NCBI GenBank assembly: GCA_900551235.1 | Contig: URUU01000032.1 | Coordinates: 1 to 26,828, forward strand | Direction of reading: 5' to 3' | Source of the DNA: an uncultured Lachnospiraceae bacterium | Lineage (GTDB): Bacteria; Bacillota; Clostridia; Lachnospirales; Lachnospiraceae | DNA: 26,828 nucleotides | Shown here: positions 17,510 to 25,413 of the stretch, piece after piece | How the letters are laid out: every line of letters begins with the position of its first letter | Numbering within the stretch: position 1 is the first letter of the stretch | Made by a program: the position numbers and the translations under genes | Notes under the pieces: generated by a model | Told to the model about the DNA's origin: nothing | What the model saw: only the letters and a program-made list of their open reading frames with translations | Database searches by the model: none

Positions 17510-17549
17510 GTCAATCAACCTCCAGTTAATTTTCTATATAAATAATCTG

Positions 17550-17834
17550 TTATTCAACAACTGCCAGAATGTCATTCTGTTTTACAATGATATACTCTTC
17601 ATCTTCCAGTTTTACTTCATTTCCTGCATATTTGGAATAAATAACCTTATCTCCGACTTTCACCTGCATGGTCACTTCTTTGCCGTCTACCATTCCGCCA
17701 GGTCCAACTGCAACAACTTCTGCTTCCTGTGGTTTTTCCTGAGATTTGCTTGCCAGAATAATACCGGACTTTGTTGTCTCTTCTGCTTCAAACTGTTTTA
17801 ATACAACTCTGTCACCTAATGGTACTAACTTCAT
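17550..17834 (-). CDS. groES: Co-chaperonin GroES (10 kDa)
   Basis: A 94-residue protein forming the seven-membered lid of GroEL. It has the typical start KLVPLGDRVVLK, the mobile-loop region around residues 16-32 (EAEETTKSGIILASK), and the VKVGDKVIYSKYAGNE segment near 60-75. AGGAGG precedes the ATG. First gene of the heat-shock operon. Confidence 0.98.
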   Translation of the reverse strand: MKLVPLGDRVVLKQFEAEETTKSGIILASKSQEKPQEAEVVAVGPGGMVDGKEVTMQVKVGDKVIYSKYAGNEVKLEDEEYIIVKQNDILAVVE

Positions 17835-17878
17835 TTTATATTCCTCCTTAAATTATGATCATTTTCTTTGTGATGTTA

Positions 17879-17905
17879 TTAGCACTCACTTTTAACGAGT
17901 GCTAA
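17879..17905 (-). promoter_or_regulatory. CIRCE operator for HrcA
   Basis: TTAGCACTC and GAGTGCTAA flank a nine-base spacer, an exact match to the CIRCE consensus. HrcA repressor binds CIRCE and releases it on heat stress. It lies between the promoter and groES, about 45 bases before the start codon. Confidence 0.97.
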
Positions 17906-17916
17906 CTTTAGTTCCT

Positions 17917-17945
17917 ATAATAGTGAACTTCACTCAAATGTGCAA
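17917..17945 (-). promoter_or_regulatory. groES-groEL promoter
   Basis: TTGCAC (17940-17945) and TATTAT (17917-17922) on the minus strand with 17 bases between. Transcription would start near 17910, so CIRCE lies at the very start of the transcript, the usual arrangement. Confidence 0.65.
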
Positions 17946-18090
17946 CTGGAATTATTTTCACATTTTTAAATATATTCTCATCCATTCTTTTTATTCCTCT
18001 TTCTTTCTCTCTTTTTCTCACTTTTCTATATTTTATATTTTTTTAATAGATTGATGATGCCGTATGGCATCTTTTGACCTTAATATCATG
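17946..18090. other. Gene-free spacer between groES promoter and codY terminator
   Basis: This stretch, part of the 314 bases between groES and codY, holds a long pyrimidine-rich tract on the plus strand (about 17985-18045) and a small perfect hairpin GATGCC-GTAT-GGCATC at 18056-18071. No convincing coding frame or RNA gene is seen. Confidence 0.6.
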
Positions 18091-18136
18091 TTTTAAAAGC
18101 CACTGCAAAAGGTGTTGTTCTTCTGCAATGGCTTTT
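18091..18136 (-). terminator. Terminator of codY
   Basis: On the minus strand AAAAGCCATTGCA pairs with TGCAGTGGCTTTT (one wobble pair), a 13-base stem around a 16-base loop, starting 13 bases after the codY stop. The T run forms the 3' end of the stem. Confidence 0.75.
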
Positions 18137-18148
18137 ATGTCCTGTATC

Positions 18149-18943
18149 TTAGTTCTGACTGCTCTCTTTTCGTTTTTTCTTGAGATCATCCAGTTCCTGG
18201 AATACCACGTCATTCAATACTTTGATATAGGTTCCTTTCATACCGGAAGATCTGGATTCGATTACGCCGGCACTTTCGAATTTCCGCAGTGCGTTTACGA
18301 TCACGGAACGGGTAATACCGACACGGTCTGCGATCTTGCTTGCCACCAGGATCCCTTCTGTTCCATCCAGTTCATCAAAAATATGGATGATCGCTTCCAG
18401 TTCCGAAAAAGAAAGTGTACTGATCGCCGACTTGACAATCTGCACTTTGCGGTTCTCTTCTGCATTTTCTTCATGTACGGAACGCATCATTTCCAGTCCT
18501 ACCACAGTCGTTCCATATTCACTGAGGATAATGTCATCAATATCATAGCCTTCATTGCATTTATACATAAAGACTGTTCCAAGCCGTTCTCCTGCAATAT
18601 CGATCGGATTGATGATCGCCTGATATTTCTTTACGTCCCCATTTTCAAATCCAAGTGTTTCCAGATTTACGTTTTCTTTTGTCGATAAAACACCAAGAAA
18701 ACGCTCGTTCAGCAGCTCGTCAATATGGCCTCCCACTTCATCATCGATCAGTTCTTTTATCTCCTCTACTTCCGGCGTAAGACTGATTCCAAGCACTTTT
18801 CCTTTTTTACTGATAACCAGTACGTTTGATTTCAGGATCTCTGACAGCACTTCGCAAATATCATTAAACACAACTTTGCTGCTGTTATTGTTGTGTAAAA
18901 GTTTATTAATTTTCCGTGTCTTGTCCAACAACTGTACACTCAT
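18149..18943 (-). CDS. codY: Global transcription regulator CodY
   Basis: A 264-residue repressor that senses GTP and branched-chain amino acids and controls nutrient genes. It shows the CodY start MSVQLLDKTRKINKLL, a GAF domain (about 1-155) and a C-terminal winged helix with ASKIADRVGITRSVIVNALR (201-220). An open frame extends 20 codons upstream, but GGGAG lies seven bases before the ATG at 18943 and the length then fits the family. It has its own promoter and terminator, and a possible CodY-binding site overlaps that promoter. Confidence 0.97.
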   Translation of the reverse strand: MSVQLLDKTRKINKLLHNNNSSKVVFNDICEVLSEILKSNVLVISKKGKVLGISLTPEVEEIKELIDDEVGGHIDELLNERFLGVLSTKENVNLETLGFENGDVKKYQAIINPIDIAGERLGTVFMYKCNEGYDIDDIILSEYGTTVVGLEMMRSVHEENAEENRKVQIVKSAISTLSFSELEAIIHIFDELDGTEGILVASKIADRVGITRSVIVNALRKFESAGVIESRSSGMKGTYIKVLNDVVFQELDDLKKKRKESSQN

Positions 18944-19009
18944 TGCGCTTCTCCCTTCTGTTATTTTTTGTCTTTTACTGCTTTTTCTTCTATTTCTCAG
19001 CATATTCTA

Positions 19010-19038
19010 ATTTTAACATAATTCTTATGAATTTTCAA
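19010..19038 (-). promoter_or_regulatory. codY promoter
   Basis: TTGAAA (19033-19038) and TAAAAT (19010-19015) on the minus strand, 17 bases apart, with a TG one base before the -10 (extended -10). Predicted leader is about 60 bases. Confidence 0.7.
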
Positions 19039-19044
19039 TACATT
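19030..19044. promoter_or_regulatory. Possible CodY box over the codY -35
   Basis: AATTTTCAATACATT matches the CodY consensus AATTTTCWGAAAATT at 12 of 15 positions and covers the -35 element. Autoregulation of codY is common, but AT-rich DNA gives many such matches. Confidence 0.4.
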
Positions 19045-19050
19045 TAACGC

Positions 19051-19075
19051 AAAAAAGCCGCCAGAGGCAGCTTTT
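19051..19075 (-). terminator. Terminator of topA
   Basis: On the minus strand AAAAGCTGCC pairs with GGCGGCTTTT around a three-base loop, continuing into T. It separates topA from the codY promoter. The plus strand also carries an eight-T run, so it could act in both directions. Confidence 0.85.
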
Positions 19076-19105
19076 TTTTGCATTTATTTCTCATTTTTTC
19101 TACAA

Positions 19106-21169
19106 TTATTTATTTTCAACATAACCACAGGCTTCGTTGATGCAGAGTAATTTATTTCCTTTCTCTACCATCAGCCCGCCACATTTTGGACAGGTCTGCT
19201 TTGACGGCTTCTGCCAGGACATAAAATCGCACTCAGGATTGTCCTCGCAGCCATAATATTTCCTGCCTTTTTTCGTTTTGCGCAGAACAATGTCTTTTCC
19301 GCATTTCGGACAGGAAACCCCGATTTTTTCCAGATATGGTTTGGTATTGCGGCAGTCCGGGAATCCCGGGCAGGCGAGAAATCTTCCATGCGGTCCATAT
19401 TTGATGACCATATTGCGTCCGCACTCTTCGCAGATCACATCGGTCACTTCATCCTCGATCTTTACTTTTGCAAGTTCCTTTTCTGTGTTCTGTACCGCCT
19501 CATCCAGATCCGGATAGAAATTGCTGACTACCGTTTTCCAGTTGACAACACCTTCTTCTACCTTATCCAGCAATGACTCCATGTTGGCGGTAAAATTGAC
19601 ATCCACAATACTTGGGAAGGCCTGTACCATGATATTGTTTACCACTTCCCCAAGCTCTGTCATATACAGATTCTTATTTTCTTTTGCCACATAACGGCGG
19701 TTGATGATCGTCGTGATCGTCGGTGCATACGTACTTGGACGGCCGATGCCAAGTTCTTCCAGTGTCTTGACCAGTGCTGCCTCTGTATAATGTGCCGGCG
19801 GCTGCGTAAAATGCTGTTTTTCCTCAAAGGACTGGAAGTTAAGCTGAGTATCCTCAGAAATCTCTTTTACCAGAAGGTTTCCTTCGCCCTTTTCTTCCTC
19901 TTCCTGTACATAGACTGCCATAAAGCCGTCAAATTTTCTCTTTGATGCAGAAACGTGGAAACGGTAACCTGCTGCATCGATCTTGACAGAAGTGGTAACA
20001 TACTGTGCATTTGCCATACGGCTTGCCGCAAAACGTTTCCAGATCAGTTGATACAGGCGGAACTGATCTCTTGTAAGAGACTCTTTCAGTATAAATGGTG
20101 TCCGTGTAATATCGGTCGGACGGATAGCTTCGTGTGCATCCTGTATTTTCTTGCCTGTCTTTTTCTCCTGAACCACGGATGAAACATATTCTGCCCCGTA
20201 ATTGCCTGCAATGTACGCTCTGGCTGCCGCATCTGCTTCGTCAGATATACGTGTAGAATCGGTTCTCAGATACGTGATGATACCTATCGTGCCGCTTCCT
20301 TTTACATCTACGCCTTCATATAACTGCTGTGCAACACGCATCGTCTTCTGTGTTGAAAAATTCAGCACTTTGGAAGCCTCCTGCTGCAGCGTACTGGTGG
20401 TAAACGGAACCGGTGCTTTTTTGCTCCGCTCCCCCTTTTTCACTTCAGAGACCTGATATTGTGCACCGGAAAGCTTTTCTGTGACCGCATCCAGTTCTTC
20501 TTTGGAATGGATCGTCATTTTTTCTTTCACCGTTCCGTAAAATCTGGCTGTCAGAGGCTTTCGCTCCCCCGGAATCGCAAAATTTGCATCCAGTGTCCAA
20601 TATTCTTCCGGAATAAAAGCAGCGATCTCCTCTTCACGGTCTGCGATAATACGAAGTGTGACCGACTGCACGCGTCCCGCACTTAATCCACGCTTTACTT
20701 TTGCCCATAAAAGCGGACTGATGCGGTAACCAACCATACGGTCAAGCATACGGCGCGCCTGCTGTGCATCCACCAGATCCATATCGATCCCTCTTGGATG
20801 CTTCAATGATTCTTTTACGGCACTTTTGGTAATTTCATTAAATGTAATACGATGTATTTCCTTATCATCCAGTTTTAAAGCTTTGGACAGATGCCAGGAA
20901 ATTGCTTCTCCTTCACGGTCAGGGTCCGTTGCAAGATATACTTTGTCTGCTTTCTTCACCGATTTGCGAAGTGCTGCCAGAATATCCCCTTTCCCTCTGA
21001 TCGTGATATATTTCGGTTCGTAATTATTTTCAACATCAAACCCCAACTGACTCTTTGGCATATCTCTTACATGTCCGTTCGATGCTGCCACATCGTAATT
21101 TGAGCCAAGAAATTTTTTGATGGTCTTTACTTTTGTAGGTGATTCGACAATAATCAGATATTTCGCCAT
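19106..21169 (-). CDS. topA: DNA topoisomerase I
   Basis: A 687-residue type IA topoisomerase that relaxes negative supercoils. The TOPRIM domain has Glu9 in IVESPTK and TDPDREGE (81-88) for metal binding, and the active-site Tyr300 lies in ITYLRTDST. Three C-terminal four-Cys zinc ribbons follow (CEECG, CPKCGK and CPKCGG modules). The frame is open 17 codons earlier, but AGGGG lies six bases before the ATG at 21169 and MAKYLIIVESPTK is the standard start. It follows dprA by ten bases. Confidence 0.98.
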   Translation of the reverse strand: MAKYLIIVESPTKVKTIKKFLGSNYDVAASNGHVRDMPKSQLGFDVENNYEPKYITIRGKGDILAALRKSVKKADKVYLATDPDREGEAISWHLSKALKLDDKEIHRITFNEITKSAVKESLKHPRGIDMDLVDAQQARRMLDRMVGYRISPLLWAKVKRGLSAGRVQSVTLRIIADREEEIAAFIPEEYWTLDANFAIPGERKPLTARFYGTVKEKMTIHSKEELDAVTEKLSGAQYQVSEVKKGERSKKAPVPFTTSTLQQEASKVLNFSTQKTMRVAQQLYEGVDVKGSGTIGIITYLRTDSTRISDEADAAARAYIAGNYGAEYVSSVVQEKKTGKKIQDAHEAIRPTDITRTPFILKESLTRDQFRLYQLIWKRFAASRMANAQYVTTSVKIDAAGYRFHVSASKRKFDGFMAVYVQEEEEKGEGNLLVKEISEDTQLNFQSFEEKQHFTQPPAHYTEAALVKTLEELGIGRPSTYAPTITTIINRRYVAKENKNLYMTELGEVVNNIMVQAFPSIVDVNFTANMESLLDKVEEGVVNWKTVVSNFYPDLDEAVQNTEKELAKVKIEDEVTDVICEECGRNMVIKYGPHGRFLACPGFPDCRNTKPYLEKIGVSCPKCGKDIVLRKTKKGRKYYGCEDNPECDFMSWQKPSKQTCPKCGGLMVEKGNKLLCINEACGYVENK

Positions 21170-21179
21170 TTGTTTCCCC

Positions 21180-22277
21180 TCAGATTTTCGAATAATGATT
21201 TTTGACATCCTCAGCGACAAGTCCGCGCAACATCAGCCGAACCAGCACAGCACTTGCCCGGTGCGGTGTAAGGCCTGTCTCGTCTGCAATGCTCTGAAGA
21301 TTTTTCGTCTGAAATTCCAGAACACTATACACCAAATTTTCTTCGCTTTCAAGTGCAAGATTTGTTTTTTTTCTGTTTATACGACTTTTTTTCTTAACTT
21401 TCATACGTTCTGCAAGCTGTTCCACTGACAGAAAGATCTCTGCTCCCTGCGCGATCAGACGGTTGCAGCCGGCACTTAACGCATCGCCGGTACGCCCCGG
21501 AACTGCCATGACATCCCTTCCCTGTTCCAGTGCCTGGTCTGCGGTGATCAAAGATCCGCTTTGTTCTCTTGCTTCCACTACGATCACAAGATCCGAAAGA
21601 CCACTTATAATCCGGTTGCGCATCGGAAAATGACGTGGAAGCGGCTGTGTCCCGAGCGGAAACTCAGACAAAACACCTCCTTTTTCTGTCAGTTCCCGAT
21701 AAAGCTTCTCATGCTGCTGTGGGTAGCAGATGTCCACACCATTTCCAAGCACCGCAAAGCTTTCACCTCCCGCGTCCAGCACTGCCTTCTGGGCAATCCC
21801 ATCGATCCCTCTTGCCATCCCGCTTACTACCTGTATCTGACAGGCCGCCAGCTCCCTGGCGATCTCCGTTGCAAAATGTCGTCCGTAAGCACTGCTGCTG
21901 CGTGCGCCCACGACTGCTGCTGTTGGGATATGCGGATCCGGAAGTCTTCCTTTTACAAACAGCCCATGCGGATAGTCATAGATATTTCTCAGTTTTTCCG
22001 GATATGCCTCCATACTGCTGCTGATAAACCGTATGCCCTGCATCCTGAGCTGATGCTGTTTTTTTTCAAGATCCCATGTGCTCCTGCTTTGGAGAAGCTC
22101 CTGCTTCTGTACGATATTTAAGTCCGGAAATGCCAGGATCTCTTTTTCCGGTGCCAGAAACACCTCTTCCGGTGTCTGAAAATAATCAAGTAACTGCTGT
22201 CTTTTCATGCGGTACATTGTCTGAAGGCTGCACAGCCACAGCCAGAAGCCTTCTATCTGATACTCCTTCTTTGTCAC
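21180..22277 (-). CDS. dprA: DNA processing protein DprA
   Basis: A 365-residue protein that loads RecA on incoming single-stranded DNA during transformation. It shows the Rossmann-like core with VVGARSSSAYG (122-132), SGMARGIDGIA (152-162), FPMRNRIISGLS (217-228) and VPGR (259-262). A winged-helix domain (about 314-365) follows. The frame extends to 22331, but GGAGGTGAAAGG lies right before a GTG at 22277, four bases after the comM stop, so that GTG is preferred. Part of comM-dprA-topA, as in many Bacillota. Confidence 0.95.
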   Translation of the reverse strand: MTKKEYQIEGFWLWLCSLQTMYRMKRQQLLDYFQTPEEVFLAPEKEILAFPDLNIVQKQELLQSRSTWDLEKKQHQLRMQGIRFISSSMEAYPEKLRNIYDYPHGLFVKGRLPDPHIPTAAVVGARSSSAYGRHFATEIARELAACQIQVVSGMARGIDGIAQKAVLDAGGESFAVLGNGVDICYPQQHEKLYRELTEKGGVLSEFPLGTQPLPRHFPMRNRIISGLSDLVIVVEAREQSGSLITADQALEQGRDVMAVPGRTGDALSAGCNRLIAQGAEIFLSVEQLAERMKVKKKSRINRKKTNLALESEENLVYSVLEFQTKNLQSIADETGLTPHRASAVLVRLMLRGLVAEDVKNHYSKI

Positions 22278-22281
22278 CCTT

Positions 22282-23805
22282 TCACCTCCAGATCTGCTGC
22301 TGTTCAAACATCCGGTAACTGATCGCCTCATACAGATCTTCTTCTGTGATCTGCTCTCTCTGCTGCATATCCGCGATCGTACGTGCTACTTTGCGTATCC
22401 TGTGGCATGCTCTTGCCGTCAGTTCCAGCCGGTCATAGGCTTCCTTTAACAGTCGTTCTTCTTTTCTTCCAAGAACACAGTATTTCTGTACACCGGAGGC
22501 ATCCAACTGTGCATTGCAGGTATAGCCGGTGCCCTGGTAACGTCTTTTCTGAAACTCTCCCGCACACTCCACACGCCGGCGTATGGAAGCAGAGTCTTCG
22601 TTTTCATGGTTTCTGACCAGATCTTTGTACTCCAGTCTCTGTGCTTCCACACTGATGTCCATGCGGTCCAGGATCGGACGGCTGAGCCTGCTCTGATACC
22701 GACGCAGCTCGGATGGTGTGCAGATACACCTGGAGTGGTCCGGAAAATTTCCGCATTTGCAGAAATTCGTTGCTGCCACGATCATACATTCTGCCGGAAA
22801 GGTATCCCTGCTGTGCACCCTGGAGATATGGACTTCTCTGTCTTCCATCGGCTGACGCAGAATCTCCAGTGTCTCCCTTCGAAATTCTGCCAGCTCATCC
22901 AGAAACAGAACTCCCCTATGTGCAAGACTGATCTCGCCCGGTTTGGGAATCCTGCCGCCCCCTGCCAGCGCAGACGGTGAGATGGTATGATGCGGCGATC
23001 GGAAAGGTCTCTGTGTAATAAAAGGTCTTTTTTCTGATAACATACCTGCCACACTGTAGATCGCTGATACCTCCAGGCTTTCTTCCGGCGTCAGCGCAGG
23101 CAGAATCCCCGGAAGCCTTTTGGCAAGCATACTTTTCCCCGCTCCCGGCGGTCCTACCATCAGAAAATTGTGTCTTCCGCAGACTGCTACCTCTGCCGCC
23201 CTGCGCAGCACACTCTGACCATTGATCTCCCGGAAATCCGGCAGTTCTGTTTCTTCTATATTATATACCTCTGATGCCTTCTTTTTTGCCTGCGTTCCCT
23301 GGCAAAACCAGGCAAGCACTTCGGAAAGAGATTCCACTGCAATAATACGGATCCCATCGATCCACTCTCCTTCCGTACGGTTCTCTTCCGGCAGGATGCA
23401 GGTATGACAGCCAAGTGCCCTTGCCGCCTGGACAACCGGCAGTGCACCGCGAATCCCTTTTACTGCTCCATTAAGTCCCAGTTCACCAACGGCCAGAACT
23501 CCTTCCAGGCTTTTTTCTTCCAGAAGCTGATACGACATAAGAACTGCCAGTGCGATCGGAAGGTCATATCCCGTCCCATCCTTATGTACATCTGCCGGTG
23601 AAAGATTTACGGTGATACGCCTTGGTTTCAGACGGATACCGCTGTTGCGGAAAGCAGTCATCACTCTTTGCTGTGCCTCTTTTACTTTCGCTGAGAGATC
23701 GCCCACCATGGAAAAACCAGGCAGCCCGTCACTGACATCTGCCTCTACCACTACAGGTAATCCTCTGATCCCGCAGACTGCTGCGGAGAAAACTCTGCTG
23801 AACAT
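22282..23805 (-). CDS. comM: ComM/YifB family Mg-chelatase-like AAA+ ATPase
   Basis: A 507-residue AAA+ ATPase of the YifB/ComM family, linked to branch migration of recombination intermediates in transformation. An N-terminal Lon-S5-like domain (about 1-175) precedes Walker A GPPGAGKS (218-225) and Walker B VLFLDE (299-304). The family's Cys cluster (FCKCG followed by CIC) is present, and a Mg-chelatase C-terminal domain ends the protein. GAGGTG stands six bases before the ATG. First gene of the operon, with a promoter and folded leader upstream. Confidence 0.95.
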   Translation of the reverse strand: MFSRVFSAAVCGIRGLPVVVEADVSDGLPGFSMVGDLSAKVKEAQQRVMTAFRNSGIRLKPRRITVNLSPADVHKDGTGYDLPIALAVLMSYQLLEEKSLEGVLAVGELGLNGAVKGIRGALPVVQAARALGCHTCILPEENRTEGEWIDGIRIIAVESLSEVLAWFCQGTQAKKKASEVYNIEETELPDFREINGQSVLRRAAEVAVCGRHNFLMVGPPGAGKSMLAKRLPGILPALTPEESLEVSAIYSVAGMLSEKRPFITQRPFRSPHHTISPSALAGGGRIPKPGEISLAHRGVLFLDELAEFRRETLEILRQPMEDREVHISRVHSRDTFPAECMIVAATNFCKCGNFPDHSRCICTPSELRRYQSRLSRPILDRMDISVEAQRLEYKDLVRNHENEDSASIRRRVECAGEFQKRRYQGTGYTCNAQLDASGVQKYCVLGRKEERLLKEAYDRLELTARACHRIRKVARTIADMQQREQITEEDLYEAISYRMFEQQQIWR

Positions 23806-23866
23806 ATTTCACCTCTGTTTTATTGTCTGATTTGTGCCGAAATGGCAGAAGAAAGATTTTAAACCT

Positions 23867-23915
23867 GCATGCAGGGAATCTGCATGCGAACTGTCCCGGT
23901 CAGCACGCGGCTGAC
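23867..23915 (-). promoter_or_regulatory. Two hairpins in the comM leader
   Basis: In the predicted comM leader, GTCAGC pairs with GCTGAC across five bases (23899-23915), then GCATGCAG pairs with CTGCATGC across five bases (23867-23887). The second is not followed by a clear T run, so it is not an obvious terminator. Function unknown. Confidence 0.45.
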
Positions 23916-23928
23916 TCTGGTTTTCCGT

Positions 23929-23957
23929 ATTGTATCATACTGTCTTTGCTTTTGCAA
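23929..23957 (-). promoter_or_regulatory. comM-dprA-topA promoter
   Basis: TTGCAA (23952-23957) and TACAAT (23929-23934) on the minus strand, 17 bases apart, with an extended -10 TG. It gives a leader of about 115 bases before comM. Confidence 0.65.
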
Positions 23958-23976
23958 CTGTCTTTTTAATTTTCTC

Positions 23977-24585
23977 TTATTGTATCTGTTTTAACAAATC
24001 CTGTCCGACCAGAAAAAGTTCCAGGGCATCCTGCGGATATTCTCCCTGCACACAGACGGCTGCCGTGTAATCTTCTCCATCAAAAAAGTACAGTTCATAC
24101 TGCTTTCGGAAGATGCCGCCATGAAGCAGACATGCAGAAAGATCCAGATCTGACAGCTTTTCCCGGATACCGCTTCCCGTACATTTCAGATAACTTTCTT
24201 TCCCCGTCCAGACTCTGCTCAATATCCGGCCTCTCTCATTCTCTTTTGCCTGCATAAGGAGCTGATGCTCTTTTTCATGGCAGATATACGATGTGATGTG
24301 CTCCTTTTCATCCAGCAGGCGTTCTATGTCAACGCCGATCGGTTTTTTTGCAATCCCACATAAAATCCCGGCATCCGCATGGCTGTAATTAAAGTGAATG
24401 TCCGGATACTCTGGAAAACAGGGTTTCCCGTATGTGCCTTTTTTCATCTCCGGCAGCTTACGGAGCTGATATTCCTGACTTAGACCATACAGCAGAAGCT
24501 GCTTTGCCTGACGGCTCTGTAACCTTCTTCTTTCTGCCCCTTTTTGTATCGTTTCCTCTTTTGTTTTTCTGATCAGATAAATCAC
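23977..24585 (-). CDS. Sfp-type 4'-phosphopantetheinyl transferase
   Basis: A 202-residue enzyme that transfers phosphopantetheine from CoA to a carrier-protein serine. It carries GVDIE (85-89, metal-binding Asp87) and WTGKESYLK (126-134, with Glu130 and Lys129/Lys134), plus FNYSHA (65-70), all typical of the Sfp class. The frame opens at a GTG at 24615, but GGAGGG sits eight bases before the GTG at 24585, which is chosen. It follows sigK by 45 bases, so it may be co-transcribed. Its target carrier protein is not in this window. Confidence 0.9.
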   Translation of the reverse strand: MIYLIRKTKEETIQKGAERRRLQSRQAKQLLLYGLSQEYQLRKLPEMKKGTYGKPCFPEYPDIHFNYSHADAGILCGIAKKPIGVDIERLLDEKEHITSYICHEKEHQLLMQAKENERGRILSRVWTGKESYLKCTGSGIREKLSDLDLSACLLHGGIFRKQYELYFFDGEDYTAAVCVQGEYPQDALELFLVGQDLLKQIQ

Positions 24586-24630
24586 TTCTTTTTCCCTCCG
24601 CTTCCAGTGTAACACTCTTTGCAGTGCATG

Positions 24631-25278
24631 TCACCTGCTTTTTCTTTTCTGCTGCTCCTGTTCCTGAAAACAGGCTTTCATTTTTTGCAGAGCATTTTTT
24701 TCAATCCTCGAAACATAAGATCTGGAGATTCCAAGGATTGCTGCAATTTCACGCTGCGTGGTCTCCTTTTCTCCCAGAATCCCATAGCGCATGCTCAAAA
24801 CCTGCCGCTCCCGTTCCTCCAGTTTCTCCAGACAGCGGTACATAGTTCGGATTTCCTGTTTTTTATCCAGAATCTCTGCCAGATCTTTGTTCGTTCCCTC
24901 CACAATATCCACCAGGCAGATTTCATTGCCTTCCTTGTCAACGCCGATCGGCTCATAAAGTGAAACTTCTTTTGAAGCTTTTTTCTTTAACCGCAGCATC
25001 ATCAAAAGCTCATTATCAATACAGCGCGCCGCATAGGCCGCCAGACGGTTGTTTTTTGTATGATCAAAGGTCGATACCGCCTTGATCAGCCCGATCGTTC
25101 CGATCGAGATCAGATCATCCGTCTCTTCGTCCGGACGCTGATATTTTTTCGCCACATGGGCTACCAGCCTCAGATTACGTTCTATGAGAATCTGCTTTGC
25201 CTCCTCGTCGCCCATTTGATATTTTTCCAGATAATACTTTTCTTCTTTGGCGTTAAGAGGTTTCGGAAATGTTTTCAA
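24631..25278 (-). CDS. sigK: Sporulation sigma factor SigK
   Basis: A 215-residue sigma-70 family protein. Region 2 (about 35-100: ERNLRLVAHVAKKY and AAYAARCIDNELL) and region 4 helix-turn-helix (about 172-197) are complete, and SLYEPIGVDKEGNEI (106-120) is typical of SigK/SigE. SigK directs late gene expression in the mother cell during sporulation. The start is TTG at 25278, with GAGG seven bases upstream; an in-frame TAA lies ten codons before it. There is no room for the membrane pro-sequence known from Bacillus pro-SigK. No clear promoter was found. Confidence 0.9.
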   Translation of the reverse strand: MKTFPKPLNAKEEKYYLEKYQMGDEEAKQILIERNLRLVAHVAKKYQRPDEETDDLISIGTIGLIKAVSTFDHTKNNRLAAYAARCIDNELLMMLRLKKKASKEVSLYEPIGVDKEGNEICLVDIVEGTNKDLAEILDKKQEIRTMYRCLEKLEERERQVLSMRYGILGEKETTQREIAAILGISRSYVSRIEKNALQKMKACFQEQEQQKRKSR

Positions 25279-25362
25279 AGAAAAACCTCGAAGCAGATTT
25301 ATATTATCTTATGCGAAAATACACTTCAGCGTGCCTTTCCACTTTTTTCTTTTTCCATCCTG

Positions 25363-25371
25363 TGCTATACT
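25363..25371 (+). promoter_or_regulatory. Extended -10 element before the metallophosphoesterase gene
   Basis: TGCTATACT: a good -10 (TATACT at 25366-25371) with the extended TG. The -35 region is only a T run. It lies about 43 bases before the start codon. Confidence 0.5.
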
Positions 25372-25413
25372 GGCAATTACACGAAATCATTTATGCCTGT
25401 AAAGGAGGTCTTT

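Noticed and set aside
18056..18071. Hairpin GATGCC-GTAT-GGCATC as a plus-strand terminator
   Set aside because: Only four T follow it, and no plus-strand gene ends there.
25300..25340. A SigE-type promoter for sigK (CATAAGAT-like -10)
   Set aside because: No matching -35 lies at the right distance, so it was not annotated.
25060..25413. An N-terminal extension of the metallophosphoesterase by 118 codons
   Set aside because: It would overlap sigK and pass over the AAAGGAGG site that fits the ATG at 25414.
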